From the NCBI GenBank assembly GCA_018263405.1, contig JAANXG010000022.1:1-5781 (forward strand): a DNA stretch of 5,781 nt. The letters run 5' to 3'. This DNA comes from Gammaproteobacteria bacterium. GTDB lineage: Bacteria; Pseudomonadota; Gammaproteobacteria; Arenicellales; JAANXG01. Each line of letters opens with the position of its first letter. Position 1 is the first letter of the stretch. A program made the translations under genes and the position numbers. Shown here piece by piece: positions 1 through 5,248 of this stretch. The notes below the pieces were generated by a model. It was given only the letters and a program-made list of their open reading frames with translations, did no database searches and was not told where the DNA came from.

Positions 1-105
1 ATCTGTTGTAAATGCCGCGTCGCAGCCCGCGTTTCTGAACGCGCCCAGGTCGGCGCGGGGGAACGGGATGTACTCGATATTACCATCGGCCAGGGCCCTG
101 ATGTC
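1..105 (-). pseudogene. Broken C-terminal fragment of a second hldD (ADP-heptose epimerase)
   Basis: Read on the minus strand, this stretch translates without a stop to DIRALADGNIEYIPFP followed by RADLGAFRNAGCDAAFTTD. It aligns with residues about 269-307 of the intact HldD at 1719-2699 (KITYIAFP, then RAEIQALRSAGYEAPF). Relative to that protein it lacks 11 residues (EGLRDKYQSHT), an in-frame 33-base loss that removes the conserved segment just after the PFP motif. Nothing resembling the N-terminal Rossmann domain lies upstream: homology stops near base 105, at an AT-rich inverted repeat. The fragment runs off the left edge, so its end is unknown. The IEYIPFP spelling is closer to the usual HldD consensus than the resident copy, which suggests a different origin rather than a recent local duplication. 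The homology is clear by eye; that it is non-functional is inferred from the missing N-terminus and the deletion. Confidence 0.72.
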
Positions 106-106
106 G

Positions 107-131
107 AATTAAGGTGACAGTTAACTTAATT
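107..131. repeat. AT-rich inverted repeat at the edge of the hldD fragment
   Basis: Seven-base perfect arms, AATTAAG (107-113) and CTTAATT (125-131), flank an 11-base centre that includes the palindrome GTTAAC (120-125). The stretch up to about base 136 is strikingly AT-rich in a GC-rich window, and it sits exactly where homology to hldD ends. It could be an end or scar of a mobile element. No transposase is present, so the nature of the element is not established. Confidence 0.45.
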
Positions 132-150
132 AAAAAGTCAGCCACGACAC

Positions 151-186
151 CTTGCGGTCTCCGCCTTGTTCGAGGCTCGCACGCAG
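151..186. repeat. 36-base direct repeat, copy 1
   Basis: Identical over 36 bases to 222-257, with 35 bases between the copies (71-base period). The copy starts CTTGCGGTCTCC and ends GCTCGCACGCAG. It contains the 12-mer TCGAGGCTCGCA, also found at 1768-1779 in hldD, where the minus strand encodes the ASLE of the HldD C-terminus. On the minus strand the repeat can be read as LRASLEQGGDRK. The two copies are in different reading frames relative to each other, so they are not repeats within one protein. Confidence 0.8.
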
Positions 187-221
187 AAGTGGAAGAACGC
201 GCCCAATACCGCGAGCGGCTA

Positions 222-257
222 CTTGCGGTCTCCGCCTTGTTCGAGGCTCGCACGCAG
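222..257. repeat. 36-base direct repeat, copy 2
   Basis: This is the second, identical copy of the 151-186 repeat. Read on the minus strand, an open stretch from about 360 down to a TAG just left of this copy gives a peptide containing FHILIDIFVADAQFGQASAK and then LRASLEQGGDRK. I do not recognise it as a protein family. It could be a gene remnant or chance. The surrounding 258-361 has no gene I can support; it carries a G-rich run on the plus strand (about 326-353) and no recognisable terminator for the hepT transcript. Confidence 0.8.
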
Positions 258-356
258 GGCTTTGGCGGACGCTTGGCCAAACTGCGCGTCGGCGACAAAA
301 ATATCGATGAGAATATGGAAGGTGGCGGTCGGGGGTCGAGGTTTGGGGTTCGGCGC

Positions 357-377
357 AGTCGTTAGTCGTTAGTCGTG
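357..377. repeat. Heptamer tandem repeat at the hepT stop codon
   Basis: Three consecutive units AGTCGTT, AGTCGTT and AGTCGTG are visible on the plus strand. The hepT stop codon (362-364) and its last codons (Thr-Asn-Asp) lie inside the array, so the extreme C-terminus of the toxin is written by repeat sequence. A related short heptamer array sits at the other end of the cassette (1173-1193). Confidence 0.7.
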
Positions 378-874
378 ATTAGAAGATTGACGCTTACCGG
401 GACCAAATTGTTGTCCTTGACATGCGTTAGGAGACGGTTGAAGGTTTCGATCAGAAAATCGCAGGCTTCCGTGGCGGCGTTCACTCGTTGGATCTGCTTG
501 GGGTTCGAGAGGGGATAACTGTGGACGAGCTGGTTGCGTAGCTCCCCGGCATCGAACCATTGTTCGGCGGCGTCCACGAGTTCGAGCTTTTCCAGGAAAT
601 GGGCCCGGTCGCGGCGTGTCTGGATGCGCTCGGTCTCACCTTCCAGGATCACCAGCCCCCGCACGACCTGTCCTTCAAGCATGTCCTGGAGATTTTCCCA
701 TCGCTTCAAGTACGCATCGATCCAGGCCATCGTGTCCTCGTCGAGTTGGTCGACCGAGGATTCCGACCCCAGCGGCAATACGTCGTCCAGGCGTCGGCGG
801 GCTCGAATGAGTCGTTCGCCGACGCGGTGAGCGGCTTCGAGATTCTCGGTCATGAGTTCAGCGGGCTGTGTCAC
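362..874 (-). CDS. hepT: HEPN-domain toxin of a type VII (MntA-HepT-like) toxin-antitoxin pair
   Basis: A predicted cytoplasmic, mostly helical protein of 170 residues. Residues 113-120 read RNQLVHSY, the RX4HXY motif that forms the RNase active site of HepT-type HEPN toxins; R113, H118 and Y120 are the key residues. In characterised pairs HepT cleaves RNA, and the partner antitoxin silences it by adenylylating the motif tyrosine, here Y120. The start is GTG at 874, which overlaps the antitoxin stop by four bases (GTGA). It has a GGAG seven bases upstream (882-885), whereas the internal ATG at 853 has no such site. At 170 residues it is longer than many HepT proteins, with about 50 residues after the motif. 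The last residues, TTND, come from a heptamer repeat. The motif and gene pairing make the family call fairly safe; the activity has not been shown. Confidence 0.85.
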   Translation of the reverse strand: MTQPAELMTENLEAAHRVGERLIRARRRLDDVLPLGSESSVDQLDEDTMAWIDAYLKRWENLQDMLEGQVVRGLVILEGETERIQTRRDRAHFLEKLELVDAAEQWFDAGELRNQLVHSYPLSNPKQIQRVNAATEACDFLIETFNRLLTHVKDNNLVPVSVNLLITTND

Positions 875-1185
875 AGGCGCACTCCGGTCGTCCGGGCGTG
901 TTGCTCGAAGGACGACAGCGGCTCACCACGGGAATGGACGCTCGCATCGAGGCGCTGCTCGCCGAGGCGCTCCTGCAGCGCCCGCCGAAACGCCAGTTCC
1001 GCCTTCAACGCCGCCGAACCAACGAGATCGGTTTCAATGTACAGGTCCAGGTCGCCGCCGCGCGCGGCCCCGTCGGACCGGGAGCCGAATACGAGAATCT
1101 CCGCGTCGTCGCCGAAGTGCCGGCGGGCGAGCTCGCGGATGGTGGTTTGTTGAGATGGGGTGAGGCGGAGGCGGTTAGTGGTCAT
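871..1185 (-). CDS. mntA: Minimal nucleotidyltransferase antitoxin (MntA/MNT family)
   Basis: A 104-residue protein with the minimal nucleotidyltransferase fold. Residues 34-35 (GS) and D45/D47 form the GSX9DXD signature in FGSRSDGAARGGDLDLYIE, and D80 in RLDAS is a likely third metal ligand. Proteins of this size next to a HEPN partner act as antitoxins: they use ATP to add AMP to a tyrosine in the HEPN active-site motif, which blocks RNase action. It precedes and overlaps the toxin gene by four bases, so antitoxin is made first and translation is coupled. It begins 25 bases after rfaH with no room for a clear promoter, so it probably rides on the ugd-rfaH transcript. I see no good ribosome binding site at the ATG; the start lies in a heptamer repeat that also supplies an out-of-frame ATG seven bases upstream. 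An N-terminus slightly different from 1185 cannot be excluded. Confidence 0.87.
   Translation of the reverse strand: MTTNRLRLTPSQQTTIRELARRHFGDDAEILVFGSRSDGAARGGDLDLYIETDLVGSAALKAELAFRRALQERLGEQRLDASVHSRGEPLSSFEQHARTTGVRL
882..885 (-). promoter_or_regulatory. Ribosome binding site for hepT GTG start
   Basis: GGAG on the minus strand, seven bases before the GTG at 874. It lies inside the end of mntA and supports the GTG start over the later ATG at 853. Confidence 0.6.
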
Positions 1186-1193
1186 TGGTCATT
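1173..1193. repeat. Heptamer tandem repeat at the mntA start codon
   Basis: Units GGTTAGT, GGTCATT and GGTCATT follow each other on the plus strand. Read on the minus strand, each CATT-bearing unit supplies an ATG. The one at 1185 starts mntA. The one at 1192 opens an out-of-frame five-codon reading frame (MTNDH, stop) that overlaps the mntA start. Confidence 0.55.
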
Positions 1194-1210
1194 CGGGGCG
1201 GTTTGTTGGA

Positions 1211-1726
1211 TTAATCGGCTGGACCCAGATGCTCGATGTTGACCTGGGCGCGGGCGGCCTTGCCGACGATATCCAGTAGAATCGATACCCGCTCCTGACT
1301 GGTTTGGGCGAGAAAGATGCCTTCGTAGCCCATAAAGGGGCCTTCTTCGATGCGCACCTTCTGGCCTTTTTCGAAGGCGTTCAAGGGAACGTCCTGCACT
1401 CCGGAAGCGTTGTCGCGGGTGTGCAGGGCCGCGATCAGATCATCCGGGACGGAAGGCGGGAACATACCGAAGCGCACCAGCTTGGAGACGCCCAGGGTGG
1501 AGCGGATCGGAGCCCAATTGTCGGTTTCCGTATCCAGGTGGATGAACAGGTAACGGGGGAACATCGGCTCGACGCGGATGATGCGCCGCCCCATCTTGCG
1601 GCGGGGGGTCCGCATCATGGGCAGATACGTCGGGTATCCCTGGTGATCGAGGTTGACTCGAGCGAGTTCTTCCTTTTGGGGCTTGGCGTACACCAGGTAC
1701 CAGCGCTTGTCGGTAGATTCAGACAT
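1211..1726 (-). CDS. rfaH: RfaH-type transcription antiterminator (NusG paralogue)
   Basis: A 171-residue protein; E. coli RfaH is 162. The N-terminal NGN domain (about 8-103) shows RWYLVYAKPQKEELARVNL, the FPRYLFIHL core at 56-64 and STLGVSKLVRFG. The C-terminal KOW domain (about 118-150) shows FEKGQKVRIEEGPFMGYEG. RfaH proteins bind paused RNA polymerase at ops elements and carry it through long operons for LPS, capsule or exopolysaccharide; the KOW domain can refold to recruit ribosomes. I chose the ATG at 1726, which overlaps the hldD stop in ATGTCTGA, because family members begin just before the WYLVY motif. An upstream ATG at 1750 would add eight residues inside hldD; the GGAGG-like sequence ahead of it encodes conserved HldD residues. 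RfaH rather than NusG is inferred from the LPS context and the sequence style. I found no convincing ops element in the window, so its targets probably lie elsewhere. Confidence 0.9.
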   Translation of the reverse strand: MSESTDKRWYLVYAKPQKEELARVNLDHQGYPTYLPMMRTPRRKMGRRIIRVEPMFPRYLFIHLDTETDNWAPIRSTLGVSKLVRFGMFPPSVPDDLIAALHTRDNASGVQDVPLNAFEKGQKVRIEEGPFMGYEGIFLAQTSQERVSILLDIVGKAARAQVNIEHLGPAD

Positions 1727-2699
1727 CGTCGCCCGCCAGGCGTCTGACATATTCTTTCACGCCCTCCTCGAGGCTCGCAAACGGCGCCTCGTAGCCCGCG
1801 CTTCTCAAGGCCTGGATCTCCGCGCGGGTATGGCTTTGATATTTATCCCGCAGTCCTTCCGGGAACGCAATGTAGGTGATTTTACCCGCGTCCAGGGCCT
1901 CGGCAAGCGCGAGCGGCGAATCCTCGCGGGCGTTGATGACGGCGAGCGCCAGGTCGTTGAAGCTGCGGCTGGTGCCCGTGCCGACGTTGTAGAGCCCCGA
2001 AACATCGGCGTGGTCCATGAAATACAGGTTCGCATCCGCCACGTCGCCGACCCGGACGAAATCCCGCTCCTGGGCGCCGTCGGCGTAGCCGCCACTACCG
2101 ACGAACAGGCGCATTTGCCCCGATTCGCGATATTGGTTGTAAAAATGATAGGCCACGGACGCCATTTCACCCTTGTGCGCTTCGCCGGGGCCGTAGACAT
2201 TGAAATAGCGCAATCCGACGATCCGGCTGCCCGCCTGGGCGAGATACCGCCGCACGTACTGATCGAATTGCAGCTTGGAGAAGGCGTAGACGTTCAACGC
2301 GCTTTCATTGGCCGGGTGTTCGGTGAAGCTGTGGCCGGCGCCATAGACGGATGCCGAAGAGGCGTAGATGTACGGAATTTGCTCCTCGAGGCAGTAATGG
2401 AGCAACGCCTTGGAATAGGCGTAGTTGATGTCCATCATGAACTTGCCGTCGGGCTCCATGGTGTTCGAGCACGCGCCCTGATGGAAAACGGTGGTGGGTT
2501 TTGGCAACCGGCGCGCCTGTGCTTGCTCGAGGAACTCGTCTTTGTCCAGGTAATCGGCGAACCGGCAACCCGCCAGATTGCGGATCTTGGCCGAATCGGA
2601 TAAATCGTCGACGACGACGATATCGTCCTCGCCCCGCTCGTTCAGTGCCTGTACCAGGTTCGAGCCGATGAATCCCGCCCCGCCCGTCACGACAATCAT
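1719..2699 (-). CDS. hldD: ADP-L-glycero-D-manno-heptose 6-epimerase
   Basis: Converts ADP-D-glycero-D-manno-heptose to the L-glycero form, the last step in making the heptose donor for LPS inner core; cytoplasmic, NADP-dependent. The 326-residue protein is a complete short-chain dehydrogenase/epimerase. It has the Rossmann motif GGAGFIG at 6-12, FHQGACSNT at 72-80 matching the family's HLGACS-T region, YASSASVYG with the catalytic serine at 114-116, and the catalytic pair Y138/K142 in YAFSK. K176 in EAHKGEM matches the second lysine used by the E. coli enzyme. The C-terminal ASLEEGVKEYV is typical. The ATG overlaps the end of the upstream kinase gene by four bases (ATGA), and its own stop lies inside the rfaH start. 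The preceding gene makes heptose bisphosphate in the same pathway. A broken piece of a second hldD lies at 1-105. Confidence 0.97.
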   Translation of the reverse strand: MIVVTGGAGFIGSNLVQALNERGEDDIVVVDDLSDSAKIRNLAGCRFADYLDKDEFLEQAQARRLPKPTTVFHQGACSNTMEPDGKFMMDINYAYSKALLHYCLEEQIPYIYASSASVYGAGHSFTEHPANESALNVYAFSKLQFDQYVRRYLAQAGSRIVGLRYFNVYGPGEAHKGEMASVAYHFYNQYRESGQMRLFVGSGGYADGAQERDFVRVGDVADANLYFMDHADVSGLYNVGTGTSRSFNDLALAVINAREDSPLALAEALDAGKITYIAFPEGLRDKYQSHTRAEIQALRSAGYEAPFASLEEGVKEYVRRLAGDDV

Positions 2700-3661
2700 A
2701 AGCGACCCCGTTCGCCGCGCTGGGTTTCCAGCACCGCGGTGACTTCCTCGAAGGACACCGTTGCCGTGCCGAGCTTGCCGACCACCACGCCGGCCGCGGC
2801 GTTGGCCAGCTTCACGGTCGCTTCGTCCGGCAGCGCCAGAGCATAGGCAATGCCCAAGGCGGCGATAACGGTATCCCCGGCCCCGCTCACGTCATACACT
2901 TCTTTGGTCGACGGGGGGTAGTCGAACCACTGCTTTTCCTTTTTCACCAGCACCATGCCCCGGTCGCCGCGGGTGATCAACAGGCCGTGCACGTTGAGCG
3001 CGCGGATGAGGTCAATGGCCTTGGTTTTGAGGTCCTCCCCGTCCGTTACCGGGCCGACCACCGCCTCGAACTCGCGGAGATTGGGGGTAATAATAGTGGC
3101 ATTGGCATAGCGCTCAAAGTCGGAGCCTTTCGGGTCGACCAGAACGGGTATCGACCGGGCGTTGGCAGCTTCGATCATGTTTTCAATCCGATTCAGCCCG
3201 CCCTTGCCGTAGTCCGACATCACCACGACGTCGGCGTTACTCAATGCCGCCTCATAACGCGCCATGCAATCCTGCAGGGCCGCCTCCCCCGGACTGCCAT
3301 CGAAATCGGCGCGCAGCAACTGCTGATGCTGCGACACCATGCGCAGCTTGGTGACAGTCTTGCTCCCGCGCTCCACCGCCAGCTGGGCTGCGATCGACCC
3401 TTCCTCGAGGACGCTGCGCAGCGATTGGGCGGCCTCGTCATCGCCGATTACGCTGACCAGCGTGCATCGGGCGCCCAACGCCGCGACGTTCAGGGCGACA
3501 TTGGCCGCGCCGCCGGCACGCTCTTCGATTTCCTCCACCCGCACAATGGGCACCGGCGCCTCCGGGGAGATCCGCTCGACGCTGCCGAACCAGTAGCGAT
3601 CCAGCATGGCGTCGCCGGCGACCAATATTCTCGCCCGGCCGAGGCGCTCCCGGTCAAGCAT
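2696..3661 (-). CDS. rfaE1: D-glycero-beta-D-manno-heptose-7-phosphate kinase (kinase-only HldE, RfaE domain I)
   Basis: Phosphorylates D-glycero-D-manno-heptose 7-phosphate at C1, giving the 1,7-bisphosphate on the route to ADP-heptose. The 321-residue PfkB-family sugar kinase shows VAGDAMLDRYWFGSVERISPEAP at 14-36, typical of RfaE. It also has the GGAANVALNVAALG sugar-binding motif (50-63), TPNLREFEA (192-200), and the ATP-site motif DVSGAGDT (257-264) with catalytic D263. E. coli HldE (477 residues) carries a second adenylyltransferase domain; this protein ends at the kinase, so a separate hldC/rfaE2 gene must exist outside the window for the pathway to run. I chose the ATG at 3661, which overlaps the ugd stop in ATGCTTGA and matches usual N-termini. 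An ATG at 3691 would add ten unremarkable residues. Neither has a strong ribosome binding site, which fits translational coupling. Confidence 0.95.
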   Translation of the reverse strand: MLDRERLGRARILVAGDAMLDRYWFGSVERISPEAPVPIVRVEEIEERAGGAANVALNVAALGARCTLVSVIGDDEAAQSLRSVLEEGSIAAQLAVERGSKTVTKLRMVSQHQQLLRADFDGSPGEAALQDCMARYEAALSNADVVVMSDYGKGGLNRIENMIEAANARSIPVLVDPKGSDFERYANATIITPNLREFEAVVGPVTDGEDLKTKAIDLIRALNVHGLLITRGDRGMVLVKKEKQWFDYPPSTKEVYDVSGAGDTVIAALGIAYALALPDEATVKLANAAAGVVVGKLGTATVSFEEVTAVLETQRGERGRL

Positions 3662-4988
3662 GGTTGGTGCGGCCGATCCCCCGATATTCAAAGCCGTGCC
3701 GGGTGAGTTGCCCGGGATCGAAGATGTTCCGGCCGTCGAACACCAGCGGATTCTTCATGCGCGCCTTCATCGCGGCCAGGTCGGGGCTGCGGAAAATCTT
3801 CCACTCGGTCACGATCACCAACGCCTCGGCGCCGTCCAGCGCGTCGTAGGGGTCCTCGGCCAGCACCAGGTCGTCGCGCTCCCCGTAGATTCTTTTCGCT
3901 TCTTTATGGGCCACCGGGTCGAAGGCCGCGACGCGGGCGCCGCGCTCCCACAAGCCCTCCAGGACCACCCGGCTCGGGGCCTCGCGCATGTCGTCGGTGT
4001 TCGGTTTGAACGCCAGACCCCACAGGGCGATGCGGGCGCCGTCGAGCCGACCGGCGCCGAAGTACTCGTCGATCTTATGCAGCAGCACGTATTTCTGGGC
4101 GTTGTTGACCTGTTCCACCGCATTGAGCACCCGCGCGTCGTAGCCCTTCCCGCTGGCGGTGCGCTGCAGGGCCTGGACGTCCTTGGGGAAGCACGAGCCG
4201 CCGTAACCGCAACCGGGGTAAATAAAGTGATAGCCGATGCGCGGATCCGCGCCGATGCCCTGGCGCACCGACTCGATGTCCGCGCCCAGGCGCTCCGCCA
4301 GGTTGGCCATCTCGTTCATGAACGAAATCTTGGTGGCCAGCAGGGAGTTGGCGGCGTACTTGGTCAGCTCTGCCGACGGCACGTCCATCACGATCATGCG
4401 GTCGTGGCTGCGGTTAAAGGGCGCATAGAGAGCCCGCATCCGCTCCACCGCCCGGGCGTCGTTGGCGCCGACGAGGATGCGGTCCGGCTTCATGAAATCG
4501 TCGATCGCCGCGCCTTCTTTCAAGAACTCGGGGTTCGAGGCCACGCTGAAGTCGATGGCCAGGTCACGGCCGCGAATGGTGTCCGTCAGAACCCCGCAGA
4601 CCTTGTCCGTCGTGCCCACCGGAACCGTGGATTTGGTCACCACGATCCGGTACTCCTCGATATAGCGACCGATATCCCCGGCCACCGCCAGGACGTGGCG
4701 CAGATCCGCGCCGCCGTCCTCGTCCGGGGGCGTGCCGACGGCGATGAAGATAATCTCTCCGTGCGCGACGCCTTGCCGGATCTCGGTGGTGAAGCGCAGC
4801 CGCTTCGCCTCGACGTTTTTCGCCACCAGTTCGTCGAGCCCCGGCTCGTGAATCGGTATCTCGCCGCTATTGAGGGCGTCGATCTTGGCTTGGTCGGAAT
4901 CGACGCACAGGACGTGGTTGCCCACCTCGGCCAGACAGGTACCGGTCACCAGGCCGACGTACCCCGTTCCTACGATCGTGATGTTCAT
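3654..4988 (-). CDS. ugd: UDP-glucose 6-dehydrogenase
   Basis: Oxidises UDP-glucose to UDP-glucuronate with two NAD+, a precursor for acidic exopolysaccharide, capsule or LPS sugars; cytoplasmic. The 444-residue protein has the NAD-binding motif GTGYVGLVTGTCLAEVGN at 7-24 and D30 at the end of the second strand. It also has VGTPP (84-88), STVPVGTT (120-127) and NPEFLKEG (152-159). The hinge residues K210 and N214 lie in ELTKYAANS, and the catalytic cysteine C266 is in GGSCFPKD with D270. The C-terminal domain shows GLAFKPNTDDMREAPS. Length and motifs are standard for bacterial Ugd/TuaD proteins. It is the first gene of the operon and overlaps the kinase gene by eight bases. A promoter lies about 40-65 bases upstream. 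The only purine-rich match (GGGAGG near 5005) is about 15 bases from the ATG, which is rather far, so initiation may be modest. Confidence 0.97.
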   Translation of the reverse strand: MNITIVGTGYVGLVTGTCLAEVGNHVLCVDSDQAKIDALNSGEIPIHEPGLDELVAKNVEAKRLRFTTEIRQGVAHGEIIFIAVGTPPDEDGGADLRHVLAVAGDIGRYIEEYRIVVTKSTVPVGTTDKVCGVLTDTIRGRDLAIDFSVASNPEFLKEGAAIDDFMKPDRILVGANDARAVERMRALYAPFNRSHDRMIVMDVPSAELTKYAANSLLATKISFMNEMANLAERLGADIESVRQGIGADPRIGYHFIYPGCGYGGSCFPKDVQALQRTASGKGYDARVLNAVEQVNNAQKYVLLHKIDEYFGAGRLDGARIALWGLAFKPNTDDMREAPSRVVLEGLWERGARVAAFDPVAHKEAKRIYGERDDLVLAEDPYDALDGAEALVIVTEWKIFRSPDLAAMKARMKNPLVFDGRNIFDPGQLTRHGFEYRGIGRTNHA

Positions 4989-5014
4989 GCGTTAGTGTTA
5001 TTGCCTCCCCGTCG

Positions 5015-5027
5015 TACCGGGCCGGTA
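5015..5027. promoter_or_regulatory. 13-base palindrome at the predicted ugd transcription start
   Basis: TACCGGGCCGGTA is a perfect palindrome around a central G (six-base arms). It lies directly downstream of the -10 box and covers the expected start point near 5020, where a repressor could bind. No regulator gene in the window points to an identity, and it could be chance in GC-rich DNA. Confidence 0.35.
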
Positions 5028-5054
5028 TTATCCGTTTTTTGGGTGCGGTGTCGA
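5027..5054 (-). promoter_or_regulatory. Sigma70-like promoter for the ugd-hld-rfaH operon
   Basis: On the minus strand, TCGACA (5049-5054) matches the -35 consensus at five of six bases. GATAAT (5027-5032) matches the -10 at five of six, with a 16-base spacer. A start near 5020 would leave a leader of about 31 bases before the ugd ATG at 4988. This is the best match in the intergenic region, and no other promoter is needed before rfaH because all the genes overlap. Confidence 0.6.
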
Positions 5055-5113
5055 GTGGCGCGAAAACTTGCTCATGCACCGAGATCAGTGGGCTGCCCCA
5101 ATGAAATACAACA

Positions 5114-5148
5114 CCCCACATGACCGTCAGCATTGCACGGACTTTTTG
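5114..5148 (-). repeat. 35-base element, left copy of an inverted pair
   Basis: Its reverse complement matches 5677-5711 at 31 of 35 positions. It contains an 18-base perfect core (5131-5148; CAAAAAGTCC then GTGCAATG on the minus strand) and a 10-base perfect end TCATGTGGGG. All four differences are transitions. Weaker similarity continues beyond the GGGG: GTTGTATTTCA at 5102-5112 against GTTGTCTTTCA at 5717-5727, with a small length difference. This copy reads toward ugd, ending about 60 bases upstream of the -35 box. The match is visible directly in the sequence; its function is unknown. Confidence 0.85.
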
Positions 5149-5201
5149 CCTTCCCGGAATTTGCAGGGGTTTCGAATCTTGCCGAGGGTATTTTTGTGCC
5201 G

Positions 5202-5227
5202 AAAAAAAGGGGGCCGAAGCCCCCTTT
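5202..5227 (-). terminator. Rho-independent terminator of the comEA-like gene
   Basis: On the minus strand the sequence AAAGGGGGC, loop TTCG, GCCCCCTTT forms a perfect nine-base stem (5219-5227 with 5206-5214). The loop is the very stable C(UUCG)G tetraloop. The T run is seven long (5202-5208) and partly in the stem. It begins about 20 bases after the comEA stop codon, which separates that gene from the ugd operon downstream. Confidence 0.93.
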
Positions 5228-5248
5228 CTTCCGAACTGCATCTTGCGG

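Noticed and set aside
151..257. Two 36-base repeats with a 35-base spacer, resembling a minimal CRISPR array
   Set aside because: There are only two copies, no cas genes and no further degenerate repeat on either side. The repeat shares a 12-mer with hldD, so a local duplication or scar is a simpler explanation.
326..353. G-rich run that could form a G-quadruplex
   Set aside because: Only two G runs reach four or more; the others are pairs, so a stable structure is not supported.
80..365. Small open frames on both strands in the left intergenic region
   Set aside because: They have no ribosome binding sites or recognisable domains, and they run through the direct repeats in different frames.
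1727..1750. Longer rfaH start at 1750
   Set aside because: It would add eight residues inside hldD not seen in family members. The purine-rich sequence ahead of it encodes conserved HldD residues and is 12 bases from the ATG.
2085..2105. Possible ops element for RfaH on the minus strand (TCGGTAGTGGC)
   Set aside because: It matches only part of the ops core, lies inside hldD codons for a glycine-rich loop, and lacks the TGC end needed for RfaH recognition.
1653..2603. Plus-strand open frame opposite hldD (316 codons)
   Set aside because: It is a shadow of hldD, with no ribosome binding site and no recognisable domain.
3606..5123. Long plus-strand open frame opposite ugd (505 codons)
   Set aside because: It lies antisense to a complete, motif-rich ugd, and the translation shows no recognisable domain. 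It is a GC-rich shadow frame.
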